A DNA stretch of 64,000 nt from positions 1 through 64,000 of the forward strand of contig PDNB01000098.1 in assembly GCA_002573585.1 (NCBI GenBank), read 5' to 3'. Shown here piece by piece: positions 12,173 through 22,757 of the stretch. Numbering within the stretch: position 1 is the first letter of the stretch; each line of letters opens with the position of its first letter. The position numbers and the translations under genes were made by a program. Origin of the DNA: Helicocarpus griseus UAMH5409 (taxonomy: Eukaryota; Ascomycota; Eurotiomycetes; Onygenales; Ajellomycetaceae). Under the pieces are notes generated by a model. That model ran no database searches and had not been told where the DNA came from. It saw nothing but the letters and a program-made list of their open reading frames with translations.

Positions 12173-12696
12173 TGGTGGAAAGGGGGAGGGGAAGAGATGG
12201 CAACAATTAGTAGTGACTATTCTTTCGTGTCTTTACAGCAGCAGCATGTATAGGTTGTTAATTCCTCTCTAATCTTAGACTTGTATCCCTAGCGAGTCGC
12301 ATGTATGCCACCGATATCGAATATTGTAATATGTACATGTGCATGTAGAAATGGCGGGAAAGGGGGACTGGGTTGGCGGAAAAGTTATATCACTACGGCG
12401 GACGATAACAACAAAAGTCTCAAATGGATTTTTATCTGTATGCTCTAGGAAGACTACCTCTGTCACGGTCACGGGACTGTTGGAGATAAGTAAGCCGCGC
12501 TGAGACAACGCAGCGCCGCTGATCCCCTACCCCGCCTCTGCCAGCTACGCCATATTGTATATACAAAGTCTCAATATTGAGGCTGCATATGAGACTCATT
12601 GAGGACGGCATAATAATAGGATTGTGAAGGTGATATGACATCTAGTTGACAGCTTCAAGATGTAGACCAGATGGCAGTATATCATTGAGTAATGAG
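12173..12696. other. Intergenic, no feature seen
   Basis: This lies between the orphan gene and the left inverted repeat of the MITE. Nothing is recognisable in it. Confidence 0.5.
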
Positions 12697-13007
12697 TAGT
12701 GTTGTTTTTTTAGCGGGTCGGGTCAAAAAAAAGGCCCTGGTGCCCGAAACAATAGGGCTTCGGGTTAGGCCTTTAACTAAAAACCCGAAACAACGGGCCT
12801 GCGGGTTTAACTAATTGAGCCTGTTTGGCCCATAACAGGTTTTTGAGCGCGGGCATGTTTTTTTTTTCGGGTCGGGTTTGGGGGCTGAGGTGCCCGAAAC
12901 AATAGGGCTTACGGGCCCGGGCTTTAACTAAAAACCCGCCCAAACGGGTTTTTTCGCGGGTCGGGTTAGTGACCCGGCGGGTTCAGCGGGTCGGGTTAAC
13001 AACACTA
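12697..13007. mobile_element. hAT-like MITE, 311 bp
   Basis: The element starts TAGTGTTGTT and ends AACAACACTA, a perfect 10-bp terminal inverted repeat of the kind seen on hAT elements. The motif GCGGGTCGGGT lies just inside both ends in direct orientation. An internal unit, tgcccgaaacaatagggctt followed by ctttaactaaaaacccg, occurs twice, at about 12740-12788 and 12890-12937. There is no coding capacity, so it is non-autonomous. The flanking 8-mers (gtaatgag and gttgagga) do not match cleanly, so either the target duplication has decayed or the insertion is old. Confidence 0.8.
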
Positions 13008-13027
13008 GTTGAGGATCGCGCACCTAC

Positions 13028-13383
13028 TTTCAGACTACAAAAACAGAGTAATCACTGAGCATATGATTTTTGATGAAGAACATTCTGCCCTGAGCATGAA
13101 GAGAATCAAAGATGTCATCAACAACAAGTCTGTCACAAGCGCTCAAAGAATAAACTTTGGCCAAGGTTTGAGATTTGACATCTGATAGAAGAGGTATTCT
13201 CATCCACTGATCAACGAGAATGTCTACTGTCTGACCCTTGTCAATAAAGACATCTTCAAATTTATCTAGCAAGAGGGAGAATTTCTTGACAACATCCTCT
13301 GCATCATATATGATAACACCTAACTGATGAACCTTTTCCGAGTGTGAGAGGTTGGATGTGGCCTGGCTGTCTGTCTGTGGCAC
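13028..13383 (-). pseudogene. Ty3/gypsy-type pol relic
   Basis: The minus-strand frame contains FEDVFIDKGQTVDI, DQWMRIPLL, KVYSLSACDRLVVDDIFDSL and LHAQGRM...VFVV. This is the segment just upstream of and entering the reverse transcriptase domain of fungal gypsy-type polyproteins. The fragment stops at VFVV within about 20 bp of the MITE. The RT active site, RNase H and integrase are absent, and no LTRs were found. It is a dead remnant. Confidence 0.7.
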
Positions 13384-14913
13384 AAGGATTGAGGAACTGT
13401 CAGTGTTATCCTTCTTGAGTGCTGGGGTGTCGCTGTGACGTCAGCGCTCTGGCCGCCAGGGCTTCAACAACAGGATCAACCAGGGAACTCGAAGGTCTCA
13501 TCAAACTCATACAGAGTTACCTACTCGGGTGCGGCGCGGAATTCTTTGTCAGAGTGATTCGTGAAGTAGGGTTATCATACGTATAACAAGTGGGCTGCTT
13601 TGGTCCTAGCAGTTTGAAGCTTTCTCAAGATACAGCTGCGACGAGTACAGAAAATCATTGGCGTCCGTACGATGGCAGGACTACAATCAACCCATAGGCT
13701 AGGGTCCCTAAGCCCGACATTTGTGACTTCCTCTGCCACTATCAGATGCACTTGAGTGTGTTCTCATACTACCCGACCTCCTAGCAACACTGGAATGTTG
13801 GCAATCAAATCTACCAACAGAATTAGGGTTAGTAAAACTCTGGCCGCTGTAAGTAGCGGTGAAGTTGTTTAAACCCGTCAAACTTATCCAGCTAAGAATG
13901 GAACTGAACCTTGCAGAGGGGGCTGTGATCTAGGCCCAGCAGTGGAATGTCCCTCCGTAGCTTCAGATTACAAAGAAGCTCGGCAAAGGTAGTCAGTCAA
14001 GTATGGGGATGGTGGATGAGCATTCAGAGGAGCCCAGTTGAACTGAAAACTCCAGTCGCCATGGAAAGGATCGATTGATAACGAAGATCTTCTCCGAAAT
14101 AACTGTCAGTCATTTATCCAGGAGCTAAGACGTGTGTGCAACACAGAGGAAGATGTCGACGAGATTGGAACTCTCAACAATGCCGGCGTGGCATACGAAC
14201 CGGTTCATTACTGGATAACTACGCGGCAACTTTCTGATACATTTCAAAATCCGATGCCGCGCCCCAATTCACCCCCAAGGTCCCCAAGGTCCTCCTCATA
14301 AGCTACATCACGAAAAGGTAGACGCTTTTCCATTTCTTACATGCTGTTATTGAAGCAGCCAAGACCGATATTATGCTGTCGCCTAACTAAAAGGAAGGCG
14401 AGAATGGGATAGCATGATTTTACGTTAGTGGGGACATGTGCTGCTCTTTGAATCAAATCAACAATCACTACTACAAACGCTATCTAAAGGCACAGAAGCT
14501 GGGTATCTTGACATCGGATTACGAAGTCGATGAAATGGAAGAGAACTCGCTTGAATAATATTAAATAAAACAGTTATATATGTACAGTACATCAAACCAT
14601 CTCAACCGTGACGGTAGTCGGTTTTCCATCTCTCATCTCTTCCAGACATCTCCTCCCTTATGCTTTTACACGCTGGTAAAAATCTAAACCATAGACCCGA
14701 TAGATAACCCGAAACTCGACAATGTAAAGTGATCAGATATGCGAGGATGGTAAGCAAGAAGGGAAAAAAGAATAAGCCAGAAGAAAAGATGTCCATCTCT
14801 AAAAACCGCGATCCTAATAAAGCCAACCAGCCAAGATGCTGAAAAAAACCTTTTTTAAGACCGGGTCGTCAATCGATAGACATAAATCAGACCTTTGAAT
14901 AATAGATCATCGT
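13384..14913. other. Degenerate non-coding stretch
   Basis: No supported gene. It may contain further retroelement debris, since it is stop-rich in all frames, but I cannot align it to a named family. A 74-codon hydrophobic frame at 14602-14826 on the minus strand has no supporting evidence. Confidence 0.4.
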
Positions 14914-17490
14914 TTATAGTAAGTCCTTTTGATCAATTCCATGGCTATAGTGGACCGGCATAGAAAATAGCAATAGCCATCCCCACACCAGCAGCCACGA
15001 AGTCAGAGATTTGCCGCTACCCTTGCCTGTTGAGTGTTCGGTTGCATTGGCCCGCACCATATAGCAACAGTCAAAGATTGCTGCTATGGCGGTGTGGATC
15101 AGAGACATGAGGGATGCCGTCGATGACGGTGCTGAGCAGCTGTCTCGATCGGACGGTTCAGCCTGTATTGGGCTGTTTTGGGCCTGAATGGATAGAGGCA
15201 AGGAAAGGATGAACTCGCTTTGGTAGGTGATGGCCGAATCACTGCTAGAATCAGACCACAAGCGAGTAAAATCAAAGGAAGTGTGTGCTTCAATGTTGCT
15301 TGGTGGACTATGGTAATCGCAGCTTTGTTGCATGGGATAGCTTGGGGAACGCATCCTTGGCCGATACATCCGCACAAGGAACTGTGCCAGGGGGTAGAGT
15401 AGCAGGTCTGCCACGGATATGGCCAGTGCGTTTGTCGTTGAAAGCACGGCATCGGTGAGAAGCGGACGGTGGTTATGGCCGGAGAGAAGATTCTGGACCG
15501 CGCGTTGCTCCTGTGGTCGCACAGGGCTATGACATCTGCCCTTGCCAAGTGTACTATCGACACTGCTCACTCCATCCGCATTTCGTGCTGGGGGAGACTG
15601 GCTCTCGTTACGATGGACGCCATGGCGTACGCGTAGGAAAGTGTCCCCGTCACAAGCACTGCTAGTGCTTGGTACATCTTGGGCACGTGTGACCGTTTTG
15701 GTTTGGGTATGGTCAGCACGAGTGTTCGGCTCATCCATTGACAAAATCCGCCTAGTTCTAGAAGTGTGGTCCTGTCCAAGATCCGTATCCCGCACACTCA
15801 TCAGCAACCGTGATAGGCCGATAGAATCTTGCGGGTGGTCGTTGAGATTGCGGTTACGTTCATCGAGCAGATTCGTCGAGGGCGGCGTGCACAGGACATG
15901 CCCAGGATCGCAGTCCCATGCTTTTCCGTCCAGCATATTTTGATACCGTGGCGGGCGAATGTCGCGCCCAGGATCGCAATCCCAGGGTCTCTCGTCTGGC
16001 GTATTTTGGCACCGTGGCGAGTAAAGGCCATGCCCAGGATCGCAATCCCAGGGTCTCTCTTCTGGCAGATTTTGATATGTCGACGAGTGAAGAGCATGCC
16101 CAGGATCGCAGTCCCATGGTCGTTGCTCCAGGGGACTATTGTACGGAACATGTTGGATGTCGCGAGAACGGTCGCATACAGATTTCGTGGCGAGACGGAG
16201 CAAGGCTTGCTCTTGTTGCGTTACCAGGTCGTCTAGCCTGTTGCTGCCGCCGCATTCGGGACAGTGAGGACTGTTGCAGGACCTGCCTCTACAACATTGC
16301 CAGGTATCATGCGGAACTCCGTACGGTGGTAGTCCTTGCGGGGAGGAGGATTGTTGCAGTACACCAGAGGACTGGGTATTGGGTTGACACCAGTGCGCTC
16401 CGCCTGGTACAGCACTGGTACCACTTGAGAGGTGGGTTGTAGTATTTTGAGTGTGCTTCATCACCTGTCTTCGTTTTATGGTCGTTACAGGAGAAGCAGT
16501 CTTGTCGACGCAGGTGCACTGGAAAAGAGTTAAATATTATTTCACGGAGGAGAAGGGGGCGGTGGTATGAAACAAGTTACTCACGCGCTTGCGCTGCTTT
16601 CGGTGCCATTCACAAGCACCCTGCTTGCGGACGGCAATGTACCTCTGACGCTCTTCCTGGGTCTTTGGGCGATGCTTCCTTGGTAGCGAGGTAGCCTCGT
16701 TCATGTTCAAGTCCAGAATCATCTGCACGCCACCAGCAGCAGATTGAGGCGCACCGCTGGAAGTCTTAGCAGGCGCTGACTCCGTCCCTGCATTAGAGCT
16801 GGAGGAAAGTTCCGGGACAGTACAAGTGGATGAACCGGGAGAACCAGTCTGGGAGAATGAGTTGCTGTCGAAAGAGGAACCAGTAGTGCTGGTAGAGCTC
16901 TGCTGCCAAGTCATGGGCTGTCCATAGGAATATTGCTCCTGGTGGAAACCAGTGCCGATGTCGTTTTGGAGCTCGGAATAGAGGGCGATTGAAGCATCAA
17001 TCTGCTTCCTCTTATGTGAGACGGGGCGAGGGTCAGCAGCGGCTCTCGCCAGAGCGATATCCTTTAGAGTAGCCTTGACCCAGTCGAGGCGCAGGTTGGA
17101 GTCGTTGAAATCGGATGATGGGGATGCAGATCCGGCCAAGGCCATATCAGGAGAAGAGAGGAAGCTGTTGGGAGGGGACTGGTCCAGTAGAGGGGTGTCA
17201 AAGGAGAAGGAAGATGGGTCAGCAATAGAATCCATGGTGGGGAAAGCCGAAGCAGATGCCGGGAAGGAAGGCTCGGTAAAGTCAAGGAGGTTAGGATTGA
17301 AGTTATCCCAAAATGTAGAGTCCATGTCAAGGCCAGGGAGATCAACAAAGCCGCAGTCGGTGGAGGAGTAGTTGTCTAGCTGGGGGGTAAGAGAGACGCT
17401 GTCGCTAACAACATCATTGGAGAGGTTGAGGTCCATGGCCAAAGTCTCCTCGTCGGTACGATGGGGTTGATATTGGTAGGAGGCAGCCAT
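14914..17490 (-). CDS. Ser/Thr-rich, probably nuclear protein with WDCDPG repeats
   Basis: Two exons: 17490-16585 and 16518-14914. The intron 16519-16584 (gtgagt...cag) is phase 0. The predicted protein has 836 residues. Exon 1 is Ser/Pro/Asp-rich (activation-domain-like), then basic with HRPKTQEERQRYIAVRKQGA. The splice joins WHRKQRKR to CTCVDK. This KxGACxxHRxxxRxCxC arrangement recurs in uncharacterised fungal regulator-like proteins and resembles part of a zinc cluster. Exon 2 holds four tandem units of about 22 residues, each with (R/K)xWDCDPG(H/R), encoded at about 15900-16135. A hydrophobic stretch (SWLLVWGWLLLFSMPV) lies near the C-terminus, which is odd for a nuclear protein. Function is unknown; a transcription-regulator role is inference. 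Confidence 0.7.
15895..16135 (-). repeat. Coding tandem repeat, about 66-bp period, four copies
   Basis: The plus-strand string cccaggatcgca(g/a)tccca recurs near 15901, 15970, 16032 and 16099. Each encodes WDCDPG on the minus strand. Copy-to-copy differences are few, suggesting recent or homogenised expansion. Confidence 0.75.
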
Positions 17491-19135
17491 AATGTCAAAT
17501 ACAAGGGAGATTTAAAATAATAAGTATGTGATGGATATAGATTAAACCCGGCGGAGAATTGGGGTAAAGTGAAGAGAAATCGATATATGCTCTACACGGG
17601 GATCTATATCTAACCACAACGCCAAAGAAGGAAGATACGCCCGGCTCTGCTCTCAACAATCAATAAATCAATCAGTCAGTCAGTCTGATACAGTAACTCT
17701 CGTGCTTCTATCTCTTCTGGGATTAGCACAGAAGAAGAGCGAGCGAGCAGTAACTGGGGGCTGGTTGAAGAAGCAGAAAGAGGTGATATCAGCTCTCAAG
17801 CTGAGCGCTAACACTCTCTTGGCGCAAACAGAGAGAGGCGAGATGACGAATGTATCTTCTTCCGGGGAGGGAGAGAAAGATGACGAGACAAACGAAGAAA
17901 GAAACAAAAGAAGAGGAAGAAGAGGAAGAAGAAGAAGAGGAGGAGGGAGATAGACAAGGCGGAGTTCTTAAGGCAGCGAAGGCTGAGGCGGGCGAGGAAG
18001 TTGCTTGTATGATGTCGCATGGGAACGCCTTGTCCGGCCGCCAGTTAGGGCTAGTTAGGGCTAGCACGGGCTGGATCGGGGTGGTTAGGGCTGGCCATAC
18101 CGCTGCGTGATTGGCTGGATTAGCTGCACTTAGGGCTACGCTAGGCCGCATCGGGTGCCCGCTGTTTACGTCAGCAGCCAAGGTTTGGCAGCGCAGCCAA
18201 TCAAGAGCCAGGGTTCCCCGCAATGACTCAGACTGCATGTAGATGTACTCCGTAGATGCGGTTTGATCCAGTGCGGAACTTGGCTCTTCAATATTCCACC
18301 CCTATATCCCGCCTAGTTTCATAAAACAGTTTCTGGCAGGGATACTTCATTATTATCAAGTCTGCTTGCACATTGAAATTGGATTATTATTTGGTCTGCA
18401 AAGCCAGGAAACATTCGCTTGAAATCCAGCGTACTTCTGGTCCGTCATCCGTAACCCATCAGTAAGTAGTAGCCACTTATAACCCAACTACACTTCAAAA
18501 CCCTGGAGGAAGGAAGGTTCAAGTGTTCAAGAAAGAACTGACTGAATACCTTAGGAACAAACAAGCTTTAAGATGCGTGGATGGTTTTCTTTTCATTATC
18601 CCAGTTACTTAAATACAACCCTCAAATTTGATCATTCTTCCCAGCACCTCGGACATTTGATCCGGATGGTTTCCATGGTATAAAGATGGTTGATCTTAAT
18701 GTCCATGCTATGATCACCCCAACTAGCCTATATGAAGCTCAATGAACCTAGATTTGATGAACTCATATCTATCAAATATTGGCTACATCCCTAAATGGAA
18801 CCCTACAAACATCAACGGCGGCGAAATTGGGAATCATGGATGAGATCCCCTCCCCATTGAAACCGTTTGGGGGAAGGGGTTGTCGTGAAAACACACTTAT
18901 CTACATCCCCGGGGCCAACCAGATCAAATCTTCAACACGATGAAGCTGTGACGTGACCAGGAATAAAAAGCATTGACATGGCAGCACAAATGACGTAGCT
19001 CAAACTATCCCCTCATGATATAACCAGAGTTGAACCAGCCACATCAAAGCGCAATGTAAGTTCGATCAAATTATTTCCCTTACAAAGTTCGTTGTTTACT
19101 CAAGCCCACTGCAACTTCTTTGATCCGAGCTCAAA
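17491..19135. other. Shared upstream region of two divergent genes, with purine tract and TTAGGG-like motifs
   Basis: It carries the 5' region of the WDCDPG-repeat gene, a GAA/GGA purine tract at about 17880-17950, and several ttagggct motifs between 18040 and 18140. The rest up to the FMN-enzyme start shows nothing else. Confidence 0.5.
17880..17950 (+). repeat. GAA/GAGGA purine microsatellite
   Basis: An almost pure purine run, dominated by gaaga and gaggaa units, about 450 bp upstream of the repeat-protein start. On the minus strand it reads as a CT-rich tract, common in fungal promoters and leaders. Confidence 0.7.
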
Positions 19136-20353
19136 ATGGGGAAACCAGTCAACCCAACACCTTACACCTACCTAGACAAAGTATACGAAGCAGGTCTCAG
19201 CGACCAGAAACTCCCTATCACCTTCAACTGTCTCGAATGGGAATCACTGGCCAAAGAGACCTTATCAGCCGACAGTTTTGGTTACGTCTGGGGCTCTGCC
19301 GGCACAAGAGAAACAGACGAAAACAACCACGCGGCATTCAGAAAATGGGGAATCCTGCCCTCGCGCTTAGTGAGGTCCAAATTTACCAATCTGAAAACGA
19401 CACTGTTTGGCAAGGAGTATGACTACCCCATCGCACTCGCGCCCGTCGGGGTGCAAAAGATATTCCATCGTGATGGAGAGATCGCGGCTGCCCGAGCTGC
19501 CGAGAAGGAAAATGTCACATATATCTTGAGCACAGCGGCGTCGACGAGTATCGAGGACGTCGCAAGGGCGAACGGGGATGGGGAACGCTGGTATCAGCTC
19601 TACTGGCCTGCCAATGAACATCACGATATCACGGCCAGTTTGTTGAAAAGGGCCAAAGACGCGGGATACAAGGTGCTCTTGGTGACGCTGGACACATATA
19701 TGCTTGGCTGGCGGCCTAGCGATCTCGATCACGGGTACAACCCTTTCATTCGCAATGATAATATTGGTGTTGAGCTGGGCTTCTCAGACCCTGTTTTCCA
19801 GAAACATTTCAAAGAAAGGCACGGCAAAGCGATCGATGAGAATATTTCTACGGCGGCAAGGGAATGGGCGCATCTTGTTTTTCCAGGGGCTAGTCACGGA
19901 TGGGAAGACATCAGGTCTTTGCAAGAACTATGGGATGGTCCCATCGTGCTAAAGGGAATCCAGACGGTTGCTGACGCGAAGAAGGCGGTTGAGTGCGGGG
20001 TTCAGGGGATCGTTGTTTCGAACCATGGTGGCCGTCAGCAGGATGGGGGTGTTGGGTCATTGGATGTGCTTCCGGAGATCGCGGATGCAGTAGGAGACAA
20101 GGTAGAGATTATCTTTGATTCCGGGGTTCGGTGTGGCGCGGATGTTGCGAAGGCTTTGGCACTTGGAGCCAAAATGGTGCTCATAGGCAGGCCATATATA
20201 TACGGATTGGCAATTGGCGGCGAGGATGGGGTCGCGCATGTGTTGAGAAGTATTCTGGGGGATTTTGATTTGACATTGCATTTATCTGGGATCACTGATG
20301 TTACTAAAAAAAACCTGAACCGCTCAGTGTTGCGCCGAATGAAAGATTTGTAA
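19136..20353 (+). CDS. FMN-dependent 2-hydroxy-acid oxidase/dehydrogenase family enzyme (lactate 2-monooxygenase-like)
   Basis: A single-exon frame of 405 residues. The family oxidises L-2-hydroxy acids such as lactate using FMN in a TIM barrel. Visible signatures are the substrate/FMN loop PIALAPVGVQKIF, the middle strand WYQLYWPA, a catalytic segment IVVSNHGGRQQDG with His297 and Arg300, and the C-terminal FMN-phosphate region DSGVRCGADVAKALALGA followed by VLIGRPYIYGLA. There is no cytochrome b5 domain and no mitochondrial presequence, so it is not flavocytochrome b2. Overall it looks closest to the lactate 2-monooxygenase/oxidase branch, but the substrate cannot be assigned. It is isolated between gene-poor flanks, with no cluster partners. 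Confidence 0.9.
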   Translation: MGKPVNPTPYTYLDKVYEAGLSDQKLPITFNCLEWESLAKETLSADSFGYVWGSAGTRETDENNHAAFRKWGILPSRLVRSKFTNLKTTLFGKEYDYPIALAPVGVQKIFHRDGEIAAARAAEKENVTYILSTAASTSIEDVARANGDGERWYQLYWPANEHHDITASLLKRAKDAGYKVLLVTLDTYMLGWRPSDLDHGYNPFIRNDNIGVELGFSDPVFQKHFKERHGKAIDENISTAAREWAHLVFPGASHGWEDIRSLQELWDGPIVLKGIQTVADAKKAVECGVQGIVVSNHGGRQQDGGVGSLDVLPEIADAVGDKVEIIFDSGVRCGADVAKALALGAKMVLIGRPYIYGLAIGGEDGVAHVLRSILGDFDLTLHLSGITDVTKKNLNRSVLRRMKDL

Positions 20354-22757
20354 ATGTGATGTGTATATGACGATGTCCACAAAGGAAATCGAATGAAACG
20401 CCTTGACTTGAATTGAAGAGACATGACAGTCATAATGACATAATTCTGATGATAACTCTTGATAACTACGACGAGCCACAAACCCGTCGGTAGAAGAAGG
20501 CTAAACGGGCGAGATAGGGCTTCAGAGTCATATGTAGGTCAATCAGGGGTAAAGGGATTTCCCACAAGTAATAGCATAGTTATTGAGGTTTGTGTCTGCC
20601 TTTGCAAGCCTGGCTACCGCGGCATGTGCCATTAAGCCTCTCGGATTGGACCTGGCTTGGTCGTCTTTGTCTTTCCCTAGGAGCAGTAATTGCTCACGGC
20701 CATGCGTTCCTGGAATTGCTGCAAGAATGGAATTCGTAGTTGGCAAAGAACCGTCCAGTCGCCACCAAGGACAATTGGGGTATGTTTATGGAGGTATACT
20801 CGAGCGCCGCGATCACAACGGGGAGCTATAACAGCTAAGTCACTGCTAACAGTAGTTTGGGAGTAAAACAAGAATGACTCTGCGAAGAGCTTGTAATCCT
20901 AACTTTTCCCGATGGCATAGTATCCGCAAAACGGGAGATTGGGCAGGTTCATTTGTCAAGACTGAAAAGAAGCTCAATTGGCAACATGCGAGCCTCATGA
21001 CGGCCTCGCGTTTTAAACCATGCGAACCAGGTTCAAAAAAGGGGGTGGACATCAATATTCCCTACCAAAGCTAGGAAAGAAACACATTAGCGACAATTTT
21101 TGTCCAGCGGCGACTTGTTCAAGCTTACGGGGGAGCTTAATTAGTTTCGTATATTCAAAATTTCCGCAAAAGAGATTCATGCGAAAATCCAGCTTGTGTA
21201 GTATTGCAGGTGGGAATTTGTTGTCGATATAGAAATTGACAACGCGGCCTAAGACAGGAAATCCAGGATACGTCATACAGCCTGGGCAGTGACGTAAAGA
21301 CTGTTAACTGCTAAAACTCCCCTGATTTTCAATAAAAAACTTAAGTGAAAAAGCCAGTGGATATTCTCAAAAGGACCTTTCTGGCTCCTCTCAAAACCAT
21401 CAATCGCATCACTCATTCCATTCATCGCTCCCACCAAAATACTCAAGAACCTAAGAGATCTTTAAGACAACTGTTGAGATGATACCACCCGCAGCCTACT
21501 TCTCTCGAGTTCCACGGCGAATGTTTACTCGAACCACCTCTCTCCTTCTGTTGGTGATATCCAAGTTGAAGAAAGGGGGCGAGGCACTTCTGGCGAGCGC
21601 CAGCGAGTGTCGTTAAAGAAGCACGCAGAATCAGCGAAGATGTTGCGTCAGGGCTCTTAAGCCAGTCATTCGGTGCGAGATATAAATGTTTTCGTCATTC
21701 ATGGATAAGACACATAGCAGGGCTCGTGAAGTTCTTGAGCCCTTAATCCACCGCGCAAAGACTGAAGCTGATGCACTCGGCTGGCGGTGAGATTTCAGCG
21801 GCTAGAGACAGCATGTGCTCAGTTGGCTAACATTGGGAGTGAGAAGTTGTCAGTATTGGAGTTCACGTCCATACTCTCTCTGTACCAAGTGCTGGTCAAA
21901 GTGCGCAGAATATCCGAGTTCGTATGTCTTGGTCTTTGAGGTGTCGTGGTATTCTTGGCTTTGCCTGATACTTTTGTCCAATAAATGGGAGAAATCATCA
22001 GAGAAATGCTTCATGATGCACGTAAGTTACAGGGCTTAAGGAATTTAAGTTCGCTTAGCCTTTGTATCCCTGTCGTGGCTCATTCGGTTCAGGGGCTTAC
22101 ACTCTTATACGAACACGAGAACACCGTTGGCGATTTGGGCCTTTAGCCTCTTCGATTGCAACCTCAGCCCGCTTCGTATCTATATTATTTTTGGGATTTA
22201 GCAGGCGAACTTATTCGCGTTGGGTTTGCATGCAGCAGCCTTATTTTAATTGGAAAAACTGACTGCGGCACGAAACAATGGGTATCGTGACAGATCTGAG
22301 GATGGCCATGAGAGTCAGAAGAACCAGTATTATTTGATAATTATGGACTTAGCAGGAGATCTTGGTTGAGGGCAGAAGGTTCGCAATTCCTTCACTTGCT
22401 ACAAACTTCAGTATACTTTCCTCATGGAGGCAGTCGTAACAGAGTATATATTAGAGCGAGCGAGATGTGGTATATTGTACGTAGTAGACAGCTATCTTTT
22501 ATGACAACAGAACCAAACACAAGGAGATTCAATGCCACAGATTGAAAGAGAAAAGATGGCGGGAATGTTGGAAAGGTTATATGAAATATACATGTACATA
22601 AAAACAAAGGAAAAGGAAGCAAGAGGAAGAGGAGCTCGTTTGTATATACATCTAGCTCTCGACTCCGCTCACCTCTCCCTTATAAAACTAAATTGCTTGC
22701 TCAAAAAAGATACAAAAAAGAAAGAAAAGGAAGATCTAAACCCGACACATTCAGCCA
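20354..22757. other. Long intergenic region, possible gene debris
   Basis: No supported gene. At 21481 an ATG opens about 45 codons with a basic, mitochondrial-presequence-like beginning (IPPAAYFSRVPRRMFTRT) and then hits stops. Short codon-like stretches follow in shifting frames to about 21960, for example REVLEPLIHRAKTEADALGW. This may be a dead gene, but I cannot name it. Confidence 0.3.

Noticed and set aside
14602..14826. 74-codon minus-strand frame with an apolar stretch
   Set aside because: It is short and has no recognisable motif, in a region with retroelement debris.
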